Shown here in pieces: positions 16,555 to 28,511 of a stretch of 64,000 nt of DNA; position 1 is the stretch's first letter; every line of letters begins with the position of its first letter. Made by a program: the position numbers and the translations under genes. The notes beneath the pieces are model-generated. The model worked only from the letters and a program-made list of their open reading frames with translations, was not told the DNA's origin and made no database searches. The stretch spans positions 124,001-188,000 of the forward strand of contig NZ_JAPHAV010000006.1 in assembly GCF_026241335.1 (NCBI RefSeq), given 5' to 3'. The stretch is from Ochrobactrum chromiisoli (GTDB lineage: Bacteria; Pseudomonadota; Alphaproteobacteria; Rhizobiales; Rhizobiaceae).

Positions 16555-17043
16555 TCCTTTTTCCCAGGTCACATCCCCCTTGAACAGCGGAACGGTTGAG
16601 AGTGCAGTCTTGGCCGAACCATCCTGAACCTGTGTCGCATGAGCGAGATAGAGCAGTGTGTTGTTTTTCTGGTCATAAATGCGGGTGATGACCAGCTTTT
16701 TCCAGATCAGGCTGGTGCGCTCCGAAAACACGCGCTCTCCGCCTTTACCAAGCTTGATGTCACCGATCGTAATCGGGCCAGACTGCTCGCAGGAAATCGA
16801 GGCATTGGATGGGTTTTCAAACCAGTTGCCCTTCTGCAAACGGTCGATAACGCCGCGTGAAAACGACGCCAGATAACAGGTTACGCCCTTTACTTTCGGG
16901 TCCTGAACCGCATCAATCACAACATCATTGCCCAGCCAGTCAACGCCGACCTGACCAACCTCCGCCGCCGATACGGCAGCAGAAGCGCCAAGCAGCAGCA
17001 TTGGAGCAACAAACAACCCGGCAAGCTTATTCAATTTAGACAT
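16543..17043 (-). CDS. creA: CreA family periplasmic protein
   Basis: CreA is a conserved periplasmic protein of unknown activity, named for its place in the E. coli cre locus. The 166-residue product has a cleavable signal peptide (MSKLNKLAGLFVAPMLLLGASAAVSA, cleavage near AEVGQ) and the family pattern GNDVVIDAVQDPKVKGVTCYLA, then ENPSNASISCEQSGPI; the two cysteines of these segments are conserved in the family and could form a disulfide. GGAGA precedes the start. It is not next to creBCD genes here, so the name reflects similarity only. Confidence 0.9.
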   Translation of the reverse strand: MSKLNKLAGLFVAPMLLLGASAAVSAAEVGQVGVDWLGNDVVIDAVQDPKVKGVTCYLASFSRGVIDRLQKGNWFENPSNASISCEQSGPITIGDIKLGKGGERVFSERTSLIWKKLVITRIYDQKNNTLLYLAHATQVQDGSAKTALSTVPLFKGDVTWEKGKPE

Positions 17044-17110
17044 GAGAAATCTCCAGCAACTTCAACCTGGAAAGTGGAGAAGCGAACGAGTCATTGCAAG
17101 AGAGCAATGC

Positions 17111-17743
17111 CTAAACGCTCCATTTTTCAAGAAAAGCTTCGATGTCAAGCGTCTGAATATCAGGGACTGCCTCATAAAGCTTTTCCACCGGCCAGTCCCA
17201 CCAGCAAAGCGCGAGCAATCTTTCAATAATCTTATCATCAAAACGCTTGCGAATGACGCGGGCTGGAACACCACCCACAACGTGATATGGCGCCACATCT
17301 TTTGTCACCACGGCATTCGCGCCAATCACCGCGCCATGGCCGATGCGCACGCCCGGCGTAATGACGGCACCATGGCCAATCCACACATCATTGCCAATGG
17401 TGACGCGCTTTGCCTGCCGTCTGGCGCGGAATTCACCATCGACACCCAGATAGCGAAAATATTCATTGGGCCGATAGCTCACCTTATGCGTGGTCAATCG
17501 TTCCATAGGATGCTCAAGCGCGTTAATCCGCACATTGGCAGCAATAGAGCAGAACTTGCCGATCTCGGCGTAAATGCCCTCACCGTTTCGCTCGAAATAG
17601 GTGAAGTCGCCAACCGTCACTTCACGCAAATTCACCCGTTCACCAATATCGGCATAACGACCGAGTTTTGACGATTTCAACTGGGCGGTCGAATGAATAC
17701 GTGGTTCGCTATTCTGGAAGCGAAGGTCTTCACCCTGCGTCAT
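17111..17743 (-). CDS. Hexapeptide-repeat acyltransferase, phosphonate-metabolism type
   Basis: A left-handed beta-helix acyltransferase of 210 residues. Hexapeptide turns are seen in [20 protein letters not shown] and [40 protein letters not shown], and the C-terminal tail [15 protein letters not shown] fits the branch labelled phosphonate metabolism transferase (Phn/VatD-like). The likely catalytic histidine is in INALEHPM. An acetyl group from acetyl-CoA would be transferred to an alcohol or amine of an unknown acceptor. No phn genes surround it, so a role in phosphonate use is only suggested by family resemblance. It runs opposite to the Sco gene. Confidence 0.82.
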   Translation of the reverse strand: MTQGEDLRFQNSEPRIHSTAQLKSSKLGRYADIGERVNLREVTVGDFTYFERNGEGIYAEIGKFCSIAANVRINALEHPMERLTTHKVSYRPNEYFRYLGVDGEFRARRQAKRVTIGNDVWIGHGAVITPGVRIGHGAVIGANAVVTKDVAPYHVVGGVPARVIRKRFDDKIIERLLALCWWDWPVEKLYEAVPDIQTLDIEAFLEKWSV

Positions 17744-17906
17744 TTCAAAACTTTCTGAAATCTTTGTACTCTGCTAGACTGACACGATCATTCCAACATA
17801 AGGTGCATCTGTTAAAGAAGCGCTGTCCTGTTGGAGATCGGCGTAGATCTACAAATAGCGCGCCTATGTGCGATAAATGCAAAACAAAATTCAAGGCTGA
17901 CTGAAT

Positions 17907-18497
17907 ATGCAAAAATTCCTGCCCATCTTCATTGTTGCCTTCATCGTCGTGATCGTCGGCGCTGCTGGCTTCAACATGATCCGTGACAGAAATGCAGCAA
18001 ACGAGCCATTTGGTGGCCCGTTCAACCTCGTCACCATGGACGGGAAGCCTTTTACCGAAAAAGACCTGCGCGCGACGCCGTCCGCCATTTTCTTTGGCTT
18101 CACCCATTGCCCGGATGTCTGTCCGACAACGCTTTACGAGCTGGATGGCTATTTGAAACAGCTTGGCCCGGAAGCCGCAGACATAAAAGCCTATTTCATT
18201 TCAGTTGACCCGGAGCGCGACACACAGGAAATCATGAAAACCTATGTGAGCAACGTGTCTGACCGTATTATCGGCATCACCGGCACACCTGAAAATGTTG
18301 CTGATGTGGTCAAGTCCTTCCACATCTATGCCAAGAAAGTTCCGACCGAAGACGGCGAATATACTGTCGATCACACTGCATCGGTGTTCCTTCTCGACAA
18401 GGGTGGACGCTTCCGCGGAACCATCGCTTATCAAGAAAACCCGGATACGGCTCTGGAAAAATTGAAGAATCTGGCCAAAGGCCGCACAAACGAGTAA
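17907..18497 (+). CDS. Sco family copper chaperone / thiol-disulfide protein
   Basis: Sco proteins deliver copper to the CuA centre of cytochrome c oxidase, or reduce it, at the outer face of the inner membrane. The 196-residue product has an N-terminal membrane anchor (IFIVAFIVVIVGAAGF), a thioredoxin-like fold, the metal-binding pair in HC68PDVC72PTT and the third ligand H156 in DHTASVFLLD, so all three expected copper ligands are present. It precedes prmA by 36 bp and may be co-transcribed. A 12-codon frame containing CDKC ends two bases before its start. Confidence 0.93.
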   Translation: MQKFLPIFIVAFIVVIVGAAGFNMIRDRNAANEPFGGPFNLVTMDGKPFTEKDLRATPSAIFFGFTHCPDVCPTTLYELDGYLKQLGPEAADIKAYFISVDPERDTQEIMKTYVSNVSDRIIGITGTPENVADVVKSFHIYAKKVPTEDGEYTVDHTASVFLLDKGGRFRGTIAYQENPDTALEKLKNLAKGRTNE

Positions 18498-18533
18498 ACA
18501 GGGCTTCCAATTCGATTTGAGAGCTTATTATCC

Positions 18534-19391
18534 ATGCCCCAGTCACGACTCTTCTTTTCGGCCGACAAGACGGAAGCCGAACGAATCTACAACATCCTCG
18601 AAGTCGCATTCGAGGATGACGGCTTTCCGGTCGCAATCACCGAGATTGATGAGGACCGCCAGATATTCGAAGTTTCCGTCTATACAGAAGATGAAGCGGA
18701 TGAGCTTGCAGCCCGCATAGGTTCACTCGTAGGAAACGACAAGTTCGAAACAGAAGAACTCCCGGACATTGATTGGGTCACCCATTCACTCGAAGGCCTC
18801 AAGCCTGTTCGCGCAGGTCGTTTTTTCGTTCATGGCTCGCATGATCGCGACAAACTGCAATCCGCTGACATCCCGATTTTGATTGACGCGGGCTTGGCTT
18901 TTGGTACGGGCCACCACGGCACCACATCCGGTTGCCTTGAAATGATCGAAGAAGTAGTTGAGCGGGAGCATCCAACCAACGCGCTTGATCTGGGCACTGG
19001 CAGCGCTGTGCTGGCAATTGCGATCGCCAAGCTTGCACCGATCCCGGTTCTTGCCACCGATATTGACCCCATTGCCGTCACCGTCGCCGCTGAAAATACA
19101 GTTCTCAATAACGTAAGCGAACATGTCATCACCGCGACTGCTGAAGGTTTCGACCACCCGATCTTCCGCTCCTACACGCCGTTTGATCTGATCGTCGCCA
19201 ATATTCTGGCCAATCCGCTGATTGAACTTGCACCGTCGTTGAAATCGCATCTGGCTCCAAGCGGCTCTATCATCCTGTCAGGCATTCTCGACAGCCAGCA
19301 CGATATGGTGCTCGCCGCCTATCAGGCGCAGGGCCTCACACATATCAAAACGCTGCATCGTTCAGGCTGGGTCACAATTCATCTGAAATAA
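18534..19391 (+). CDS. prmA: Ribosomal protein L11 methyltransferase
   Basis: PrmA methylates L11 using SAM. The 285-residue protein has an N-terminal substrate-recognition domain ([26 protein letters not shown]) and a Rossmann methyltransferase domain: FGTGHHGTT, motif [27 protein letters not shown] (motif II) and the catalytic [10 protein letters not shown]. The family-specific GTGHHxTT is intact. The gene lies between sco and the aminopeptidase on the same strand, 32 bp before the latter. Confidence 0.96.
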   Translation: MPQSRLFFSADKTEAERIYNILEVAFEDDGFPVAITEIDEDRQIFEVSVYTEDEADELAARIGSLVGNDKFETEELPDIDWVTHSLEGLKPVRAGRFFVHGSHDRDKLQSADIPILIDAGLAFGTGHHGTTSGCLEMIEEVVEREHPTNALDLGTGSAVLAIAIAKLAPIPVLATDIDPIAVTVAAENTVLNNVSEHVITATAEGFDHPIFRSYTPFDLIVANILANPLIELAPSLKSHLAPSGSIILSGILDSQHDMVLAAYQAQGLTHIKTLHRSGWVTIHLK

Positions 19392-19423
19392 CGCAGTTTC
19401 CTTATTTTTTACGAGTTACGCTC

Positions 19424-21250
19424 ATGGCTTTTCAGACTTTTGATGTAACGACCGATCCGGCCAATGGCGCGCCACGCGTGGCTATGCTGCGTGAAAAACT
19501 TGCCGAACAGGGTCTCGACGGCTTTCTCGTTCCGCGTGCCGATGAGCATCAGGGCGAATATGTGCCGCCCCGTGCGCAGCGTCTCGGCTGGCTCACAGGC
19601 TTTACCGGTTCGGCAGGGGCAGCCCTTATCCTGAAAGATGCCGCCTATATTTTCATCGATGGGCGTTATGAGTTGCAGGTTCGCAATCAGACAGATGGCA
19701 ACGTGTTTTCTTATGAAAGCCTTGTCACCAATCCGCCTGCAAGCTGGCTTCTTGAGCACGGCAAAGGTCTGACGATTGGCTTTGATCCATGGTTGCACAC
19801 GATTTCCGAAGCAACAGCTTTGCGTGAAGCACTCGAAAATCAAGGCGGTAAACTTGTGCCGGTTGCGCATAATCTGGTTGATCTCATCTGGGATAATCAG
19901 CCAGAAGCCCCTCTTGCGCCCGTTACCATCCAGCCGGCCCGCTTTGCCGGACATGAAGCGCAAGACAAGATCAAGGAGATGCAAAAAGCGGTAACAGCGG
20001 CGGGAGCAAGCGCAACCGTTCTAACCGACCCTTCATCGGTTGCCTGGGTGTTCAACATTCGCGGCAAGGATGTCTCCAACACACCTCTGCCATTAAGCTT
20101 TGCAATCATCCCGGCAGAGGGTGAGCCTGAACTCTTCATTGACGAGCGCAAGCTTGCCATTGAACCGCGCGCCTATCTCACACAGCTCGCCAAACTCTGT
20201 GAACCCGCCAAGTTGGAAGGCCACCTGAGCGCACGTGCAGCAAAGGGTGAAACCATTCTGCTTGATCCGGCACTTGCCGCTGAAAAGCTCCGCCTCGCGG
20301 TGGATGCTGCTGGCGGTCATGTCATTCATGGTAAAGACCCGGCCCGCCTGCCCCGCGCAATCAAGAACAAGGCCGAGCTTGACGGTTCTCGCGCAGCGCA
20401 TGAACGTGACGGCGTGGCTATGGTCAACTTTCTGTCCTGGCTCGACGAACAAAACCCCGGCACGGTTGATGAAATCTCGGCGGCGCAAAAGCTGGAGCAA
20501 AGCCGCGACAAGGCTGGTCGCGATTTCCAGATGCCGCTCGAAGATATTTCATTTGATTCGATTTCCGGCGCAGGTCCCGACGGCGCGATCATCCATTACC
20601 GCGTTAACACGAACACCAATCGCAAGCTCAACGATGGCGAGTTGTATCTGATCGATTCCGGCGCACAATATCGCGATGGCACGACAGACATCACGCGCAC
20701 AGTTGCAATCGGGACAGTGACGCCAGAAACGATCCGCTCTTTCACACTCGTTCTCAAAGGCATGATTGCGATCACCACCGCCCGTTTTCCAAAAGGGACG
20801 CGCGGACAGGACATTGATGTGCTGGCGCGTATCGCACTCTGGAAGCAGGGCTTCGACTACGCACACGGCACCGGTCATGGCGTCGGCAGTTATCTCTCTG
20901 TCCATGAAGGCCCGCAGAGCATTTCAAAAAAAGGCGCACACGAGCTTCTGCCCGGTATGATCCTTTCCAATGAACCGGGCTATTACAAGCCGGGCGCTTA
21001 TGGCATCCGCATTGAAAACCTGATCATTGTAAAGGAAGCGGAAGTGCCCGCAGGCGGCGAACTGCCAATGATGAGCTTTGAGACGCTCACCTTCTGCCCC
21101 ATCGACCGTCGCCTGATCGACAAATCACTGCTCACGCCGGAAGAGCTTGATTGGCTCAACGCCTACCATGTAAGCGTGCGTGAGAAGCTGATCGGCCATC
21201 TCGAAGGCGCTCAGGTCGAATGGCTGGAAAAAGCGACTGCGCCGCTTTAA
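19424..21250 (+). CDS. Xaa-Pro aminopeptidase, M24B family
   Basis: Removes N-terminal residues preceding proline, cytoplasmic, probably with two metal ions. The 608-residue three-domain form has two creatinase-like N-terminal domains and a pita-bread catalytic domain, as in eukaryotic-type aminopeptidase P. Metal ligands are visible: D in IDSGAQYRDGTTDITRT (two aspartates), H in GTGHGVGSYLSVHEGP, E in SNEPGYYKPGAYGIRIEN, and E in MSFETLTFCPID. The start MAFQTFDVTTDPANG gives the expected length. It ends the sco-prmA-aminopeptidase run. Confidence 0.93.
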   Translation: MAFQTFDVTTDPANGAPRVAMLREKLAEQGLDGFLVPRADEHQGEYVPPRAQRLGWLTGFTGSAGAALILKDAAYIFIDGRYELQVRNQTDGNVFSYESLVTNPPASWLLEHGKGLTIGFDPWLHTISEATALREALENQGGKLVPVAHNLVDLIWDNQPEAPLAPVTIQPARFAGHEAQDKIKEMQKAVTAAGASATVLTDPSSVAWVFNIRGKDVSNTPLPLSFAIIPAEGEPELFIDERKLAIEPRAYLTQLAKLCEPAKLEGHLSARAAKGETILLDPALAAEKLRLAVDAAGGHVIHGKDPARLPRAIKNKAELDGSRAAHERDGVAMVNFLSWLDEQNPGTVDEISAAQKLEQSRDKAGRDFQMPLEDISFDSISGAGPDGAIIHYRVNTNTNRKLNDGELYLIDSGAQYRDGTTDITRTVAIGTVTPETIRSFTLVLKGMIAITTARFPKGTRGQDIDVLARIALWKQGFDYAHGTGHGVGSYLSVHEGPQSISKKGAHELLPGMILSNEPGYYKPGAYGIRIENLIIVKEAEVPAGGELPMMSFETLTFCPIDRRLIDKSLLTPEELDWLNAYHVSVREKLIGHLEGAQVEWLEKATAPL

Positions 21251-21386
21251 GCCGGAAAGAAATGGCGCAGCGTGATTAACAGCGCTGCGCACGCAAAAAA
21301 ACAGCGTCATCATGCTGACACGCAGCGAAAGCAACAAGCAGCAACATTTCAGCATCACCTATCAGAATACGTGATGAATCGATGCA

Positions 21387-22093
21387 TTATTCGGATGCTT
21401 GCGGAACAGTGCCTTCGATCTTCTTGATCCAGTCGATCAGTGGGCGTGCCTGCTCGGCAAATTTGACCAACCGATCGGCAAGGTCGGCGCGGGTAATGCT
21501 ATCGGGATCGATTTCGAGGCGAACAGCAAAATGCCGGTTGCGAATGGCTTCAAGAAGATCGGCATCCGCTACAGTTTCAAAACCACGCGGCGTGCGCTTC
21601 AACCGATCATGATCGCTGATTTGCAGGCCATGCTTCTTAAGCTTTGCCACGACCGCACGATACGCATCCGGCTTTTCGACAATCGCTTTGCGGATAGCTT
21701 GCAGAAGCTCTTTCTTCGGCCCCCACCATGCAACACCTGCATAGCAATCGCGCACACCCGGCAAACCGATACAGACATAAAAGCAGCCGCTTTCATCCCA
21801 TTTTGTGCCCGAATTGGACAGAAGGGCCGACAGATGCCGGTTATACGGAGCCTTGTCATGAGAGAAGCGCGTGTCCCGCTTGATGCGGAACTGTGACTTC
21901 ACACGATCACCCTTGAACGGCAATCCGGCCTTTTCAAAACGCGCCGTCAGTTCTTCAACCAGATCACCAAGCGGCCCTTTCAGATGCTCTTCAAACAGGT
22001 CCTTGTTTTCAACAAACCATTCGCGGTTTTGATGAAAATCGAGCGCCTTCAAGAACGGAATAGCCTTGTCGCCAAAGCCCTTGAACGGAGCCA

Positions 22094-22094
<1 letters not shown>
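21387..22094 (-). CDS. DUF2461 family protein
   Basis: A protein of 235 residues starting MAPFKGFGDKAIPFLKALDFHQNREWF, matching DUF2461 (TIGR02453), a widespread family of unknown activity with conserved N-REWF, RDTRFSHDKAPYN and WWGPKKELL segments, all visible. The chosen ATG overlaps the ligA stop (ATGA), implying coupled translation; an upstream methionine nine codons earlier would lie inside ligA. Function cannot be inferred beyond the link to ligA by operon structure. Confidence 0.9.
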
Positions 22095-24313
<2,219 letters not shown>

Positions 24314-24347
24314 CTACAGCCACGCGTGGTTACGAACATGTGCTCCC

Positions 24348-24367
24348 CCTGACAGCGTTCTGTCAGG
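24348..24367 (-). other. Stem-loop at the recN stop codon
   Basis: CCTGACAG (24348-24355), loop CGTT, CTGTCAGG (24360-24367): perfect 8-bp stem. The recN stop TGA lies in one arm. There is no T-run, so it is more likely an RNA-processing or stability element between recN and ligA than a terminator. Confidence 0.5.
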
Positions 24368-26042
24368 AGACAAGCGCATTGTTTTCAGCCAGCAAACGCT
24401 CGGCTGCGGCACGCGCTTCATCGGTAATGCTGGCACCGGCCAGCATACGCGCGATTTCTTCCTGCCGTTCATCAACACCAATTGAACGGATTGATGTGGA
24501 CATGCGATCTTCATTGGTCGCTGATTTCGCAATGAGGAAATGGGTCGATGCACGCGCGGCCACCTGTGGTGCATGGGTCACGGAAAGCACCTGCACGCGC
24601 GATGATAACCGCGCCAGACGCTGCCCAATTGCATCGGCAACCGCACCGCCCACACCCGTATCAATTTCGTCAAACACAAGCGTCGGAGCCGAACCGCGAT
24701 CAGCCAATGCCACTTTGAGCGCCAGCAGGAAGCGCGAAAGCTCACCACCCGATGCAACCTTCATCATCGGGCCTGCACGTGTGCCCGGATTGGTGCGAAC
24801 CCAATATTCGACCGTATCAATACCTTCCGCCGCCCGTGCCTTGGTGTCGGTTGTCATTTCAACGATAAACTCGGCACGTTCCAGCTTCAATGCCGGAAGT
24901 TCGGCCATGACTGCCGCTTTGAGATGTTCAGCAGTGTCCTTGCGACGCTCTGACAAGACCTTCGCAGCAGCATCATAGGCTGCACGTGTTTCTGTGGCCT
25001 GTGCTTCCAGCTGGGTCAGCTTTTCTGCACCGGCATCAAGATCAGCAAGATCAGCATCCATCTTATCGCGCAGTGCGGGTAAACCCTCAACAGACACCGA
25101 ATATTTGCGGGCGGCGGCTCTGAGCGCAAATAGCCGTTCTTCGACCTGTTCAAGCACCCGAGGATCAAAATCGATTTCTCGCATGGCGTGATCAATGCCG
25201 TCCTGCGCAAGCGCCAGGCTATTGAGCGCTTCATCTATCGCCTTGCAGACTGGCTCAAGCAGATGCGGCGCTTCCGGAATTTTACGCTCCAGACGGCGCA
25301 CAAGGCTTGCCAGTGTCGGCACCGGCGAACCGTTACCCGACAGAAGCTCGCCTGCTTCGTTCACGTCGCCTGCAATCTTTTCCGACTTCATCATGATCGC
25401 GCGGCGCTCGGCAAGGTCGTCTTCCTCGCCCGGCTGCGGATCGAGCTTGGTCAGTTCTTCAACCGATGAACGCAGATAGTCGCCTTCGCGCTCGGCCTGC
25501 TCAACACGCGCACGATGCTTCGACAAAGCATTTTCGGCATCGCGCCACGCTTTGTAGCGCTCGCGAACAGCAACAGCCTCAGCATCAAGACCACCAAAAG
25601 CATCCAGCAATGTACGATGAAGATCGGTATCGATCAGCGCACGGTCGTCATGCTGACCATGGATTTCCACCAGCCGTTTGCCAAGCTCGCGCAACAGTGC
25701 AACGCTTGCCGCCTGATCATTGATGAAAACGCGTGTGCGGCCGTCCCCCATCTGAAGACGGCGCAGGATGACGTCACCGTCATCATCAAAACCATTTTCG
25801 CTAAGGAACTTGCGGGCGGGATGCCCAACCGGCACATCGAATACGGCAGTTACCTGCCCCTGATCAGCGCCGTGACGCACCAGAGAAGCGTCGCCGCGTG
25901 CACCAAGGGCAAGCGACAACGAATCAAGCAGAATCGATTTACCAGCGCCGGTCTCGCCCGTAAGCACGGACAAGCCGGTCTTGAACTCGATGTCGAGCCT
26001 TTCAATCAGAACAATATCGCGGATCGACAGGTGCGACAGCAT
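24363..26042 (-). CDS. recN: DNA repair protein RecN
   Basis: An SMC-like ATPase that acts at double-strand breaks with RecA. At 559 residues it is of normal length: N-terminal LSIRDIVLIERLDIEF and Walker A TGETGAGKSILLDSLSLALG; long coiled-coil arms in the middle (many Glu/Arg/Ala residues, about 150-400); C-terminal ABC signature SGGELSRFLLALK and Walker B LVFDEIDTGVGG with the D-loop and H-loop THAPQVAA. It follows bamD by 12 bp, forming a bamD-recN unit, with ligA about 110 bp further downstream. Confidence 0.96.
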   Translation of the reverse strand: MLSHLSIRDIVLIERLDIEFKTGLSVLTGETGAGKSILLDSLSLALGARGDASLVRHGADQGQVTAVFDVPVGHPARKFLSENGFDDDGDVILRRLQMGDGRTRVFINDQAASVALLRELGKRLVEIHGQHDDRALIDTDLHRTLLDAFGGLDAEAVAVRERYKAWRDAENALSKHRARVEQAEREGDYLRSSVEELTKLDPQPGEEDDLAERRAIMMKSEKIAGDVNEAGELLSGNGSPVPTLASLVRRLERKIPEAPHLLEPVCKAIDEALNSLALAQDGIDHAMREIDFDPRVLEQVEERLFALRAAARKYSVSVEGLPALRDKMDADLADLDAGAEKLTQLEAQATETRAAYDAAAKVLSERRKDTAEHLKAAVMAELPALKLERAEFIVEMTTDTKARAAEGIDTVEYWVRTNPGTRAGPMMKVASGGELSRFLLALKVALADRGSAPTLVFDEIDTGVGGAVADAIGQRLARLSSRVQVLSVTHAPQVAARASTHFLIAKSATNEDRMSTSIRSIGVDERQEEIARMLAGASITDEARAAAERLLAENNALVS

Positions 26043-26054
26043 GCAGGTATCGGC

Positions 26055-26915
26055 TTAATTGCCGCCTGTGATCAGCGACGAAGCCTTGGCCAGCCACGAA
26101 CCACCGTTTTCGCGCGGCTCAAGACCGCCGCTCTGCAGAAGCTTGTAGCTATCCTTATACCAACGGCTGTCCGGGAAGTTCTTGCCAAGCACCGACGCTG
26201 CCATCTGCGCTTCCGACGTCAGACCAAGCGCATAATAGGCTTCGACCAGACGAGCCAGTGCTTCTTCGACCTGACGAGTGTTGGAATATTCCTCAACCAC
26301 CAGACGGAAGCGCTTGATTGCAGCAAGATATTCCTTGCGCTCAAGATAATAGCGACCGACCTGCATTTCCTTACCAGCAAGCTGATCGCGGGCAACGCGG
26401 ATCTTGGTCTTCGCGTCATCCACATATTCGGAATTCGGAAAACGATCGACCACTTCCTGCATCGCAGCAATGGCACGGCGGCTTGCAGCCTGATCGCGTG
26501 TCACGTCAGGGATCTGACGGAAATAGCTCAAACCAATAATGTAATAGGCATAAGCCGATTCAGGCGATGTCGGGTAAAGCGTGTTGTAACGCTTGGCCAT
26601 GCTGATCGCTTCTTCATAATTACCCTGACGGTAATTGGTGAAGGCAGCCATAACGAGCGATTTACGCGCCCATTCAGTATAAGGGTGCTGACGATCAACC
26701 GCCGCAAACTTCTTTGCAGCTTCGCCAAGTCGTCCTGCATCAAGGTTTGCGAGGCCTTCATTATAAAGCTTATCCGCCGGATCGATCGTTTCCACATATT
26801 TGGTCAGATCAATATCGTCGTTTTTGCTGGCACATCCCGCAAGCGGAACAAAAACGGCAAGAGCGCTGGCAATCAGCGCGGTTTTCGTCTTCACCGGGAA
26901 ATTCGAACTCGTCAT
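26055..26915 (-). CDS. bamD: Outer-membrane assembly lipoprotein BamD
   Basis: BamD is the essential lipoprotein of the BAM complex that inserts beta-barrel proteins into the outer membrane. The start [12 protein letters not shown] gives 286 residues, with signal peptide and lipobox VPLAGC (C28). Five TPR-like repeats follow ([55 protein letters not shown] and so on), matching the YfiO family. Upstream lies a 360-bp region with no gene before lpxC; downstream recN follows by 12 bp. Confidence 0.94.
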   Translation of the reverse strand: MTSSNFPVKTKTALIASALAVFVPLAGCASKNDDIDLTKYVETIDPADKLYNEGLANLDAGRLGEAAKKFAAVDRQHPYTEWARKSLVMAAFTNYRQGNYEEAISMAKRYNTLYPTSPESAYAYYIIGLSYFRQIPDVTRDQAASRRAIAAMQEVVDRFPNSEYVDDAKTKIRVARDQLAGKEMQVGRYYLERKEYLAAIKRFRLVVEEYSNTRQVEEALARLVEAYYALGLTSEAQMAASVLGKNFPDSRWYKDSYKLLQSGGLEPRENGGSWLAKASSLITGGN

Positions 26916-27275
26916 GCGGTCTCCGGCCATCTGGCAACGTCTTTTCTGTCTGGAGCAACGTAAACATGTGCGTTCACGATTTTCTCCATTCTTCCCAATA
27001 CATCAGCATCAGCACATAGGTAAACATAGCCGAGGCTGTTTTGGCAGTTCATAAACCACATGCTGGCGAAATCGGCAATCGTCTAGCTGATCAATCGTCA
27101 GAAATTGGCCTTAAACTACGGTCTGAAACTGTATCTATGCAAACCAATGGCTTTATCCTCACCAAATACGGAGGCTTGGCTGTCAGTTCATCATGAGTCT
27201 AACGACTCAACAGAAGAAAACCCGTCGATCACGGCCCAATTATGGCCATGAACGCCGACCTGCTCCACATGAGTT
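26916..27275. other. Intergenic region bamD-lpxC, no gene seen
   Basis: Neither strand holds a convincing frame or RNA. A small inverted repeat TGAGTC-TAAC-GACTCA is present at 27194-27209. It must contain the bamD promoter and the end of the lpxC transcript; no strong terminator hairpin was found. Confidence 0.5.
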
Positions 27276-28211
27276 TCAAAGCGCCCAGGGTGCGGCAATA
27301 TTAGGCTGAAGTGCAACCATATCCGAGCTGTCAGCATTGCGACGCACGCCACTGGCCTCAACAATATCGTAATTTGACTTATCGGCCAGAAGGGCCTTCA
27401 CCGTCTCCGCATTCAATCGGTGCCCGCCACGATACGAGCGGAAGCAACCAATAAAAGGCAGGCCGGCCAGCGCCAGATCACCCACCGCGTCCAGCGTCTT
27501 ATGGCGCACGAACTCATCCGTAAAACGCAAACCACCCGGATTGATAACCGAATTGTCGTCGCCAATGACAAGTGAATTGTCGAGCGACGATCCAAGTGCA
27601 AGACCAGCCGCCCACAACCGCTCGACATCTTTCATAAAGCCAAATGTACGTGCGGTGGATATGTCTTTTCTAAATATCACTTCATTGATATCGTTGGCAT
27701 ATTTCTGACGCCCGATCAGCGGACATTCAAAATCGATCTCGACTTCGTAGCGCGTACCCGAATAGGGCTGAAATTCACCCCACGAACCGCCAGCTTCGAC
27801 GCGCACGGTTTTCAGAATGCGGATAAACCGGCGCTTGGCTTCCTGCGTGACAATACCTGCCTCATCGAATGCATCGATAAAACGCGCCGACGTGCCATCA
27901 AGAATAGGCACTTCCGGGCCTTCAACTTCAACAATCATGTTGTCGATGCCAAGGGCTGCTATCGCTGCCATCAAATGCTCGACGGTATTGATTCTCGCCT
28001 CTTTTGGTCCAAGAGCCGTACAGAGATCCGTCGCGCCGATTTCGGATGCATGCGCACGTATTGCGGGCGCTTCCTCGATGTCGGAGCGCTGAAATATAAT
28101 TCCTGTGTTGGCGTCGGCTGGAACGAATGTCACCGATGCATGTGCGCCACCATGGACGCCCACACCGGACAAAGTCAGCACACGACCAATTGTCTTTTGA
28201 TAAACGCTCAA
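27276..28211 (-). CDS. lpxC: UDP-3-O-acyl-N-acetylglucosamine deacetylase
   Basis: LpxC carries out the committed step of lipid A synthesis, deacetylating UDP-3-O-acyl-GlcNAc; cytoplasmic zinc enzyme. The 311-residue product shows the first zinc ligand and catalytic glutamate in INTVE78H79LMAA, the second motif HKTLDAVGDLALAG with its two further ligands, and the active-site segment SYRGGHRLN. The N-terminal GRVLTLSGVGVHGG and ERLWAAGLALGSSLDN also match. It lies directly downstream of ftsZ, the usual alphaproteobacterial order, but the ftsZ terminator and an intervening 250 bp suggest its own promoter. Confidence 0.96.
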   Translation of the reverse strand: MSVYQKTIGRVLTLSGVGVHGGAHASVTFVPADANTGIIFQRSDIEEAPAIRAHASEIGATDLCTALGPKEARINTVEHLMAAIAALGIDNMIVEVEGPEVPILDGTSARFIDAFDEAGIVTQEAKRRFIRILKTVRVEAGGSWGEFQPYSGTRYEVEIDFECPLIGRQKYANDINEVIFRKDISTARTFGFMKDVERLWAAGLALGSSLDNSLVIGDDNSVINPGGLRFTDEFVRHKTLDAVGDLALAGLPFIGCFRSYRGGHRLNAETVKALLADKSNYDIVEASGVRRNADSSDMVALQPNIAAPWAL

Positions 28212-28307
28212 AACAGGTCCAATCTATTCTTCATAAGTGCAGTCTGCTTAACCACAATCCAGCAGACCACCAGCCTCGCATCTTGACGCCGCTGGCTTCC
28301 GTCATGC

Positions 28308-28326
28308 TCTCTTTAATATAAAGAGA
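28308..28326. repeat. Perfect inverted repeat upstream of lpxC
   Basis: TCTCTTTA (28308-28315), ATA, TAAAGAGA (28319-28326). It lies about 100 bp before the lpxC start in the lpxC-ftsZ gap, and could be an operator; no known family is recognised. Confidence 0.5.
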
Positions 28327-28462
28327 TATGGCAAAATTAGTGGCAGATACACATAAGCAACCCGCATCTTTATACGAATTTATTGTCTATAAATAATGAG
28401 TGCCTCCTGGCATTCAAAATCACGCTTTCTTACAAAATTTAACGTATACCCCCAACAAAAAA

Positions 28463-28484
28463 GCCGCAGGATATATCCTGCGGC
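28463..28484 (-). terminator. Rho-independent terminator of ftsZ (end of the dcw cluster)
   Basis: GCCGCAGGAT/ATCCTGCGGC forms a near-continuous palindrome; on the minus strand it is followed by TTTTTTG. It begins 27 bp after the ftsZ stop. Confidence 0.9.
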
Positions 28485-28511
28485 TTTGATTTTTAACACG
28501 GGGTCAGATGA

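Noticed and set aside
21264-21290. GCGCAGCG/CGCTGCGC hairpin after the aminopeptidase gene as a terminator
   Set aside because: The following bases are ACGCAAAAAAA, so no T-run exists on the plus strand; on the minus strand the T-run precedes the stem.
25515-26963. Open frame of 482 codons on the plus strand
   Set aside because: It runs antisense through recN and bamD, whose products are clearly recognised. The encoded sequence has no family pattern and is explained by the base composition of the real genes.
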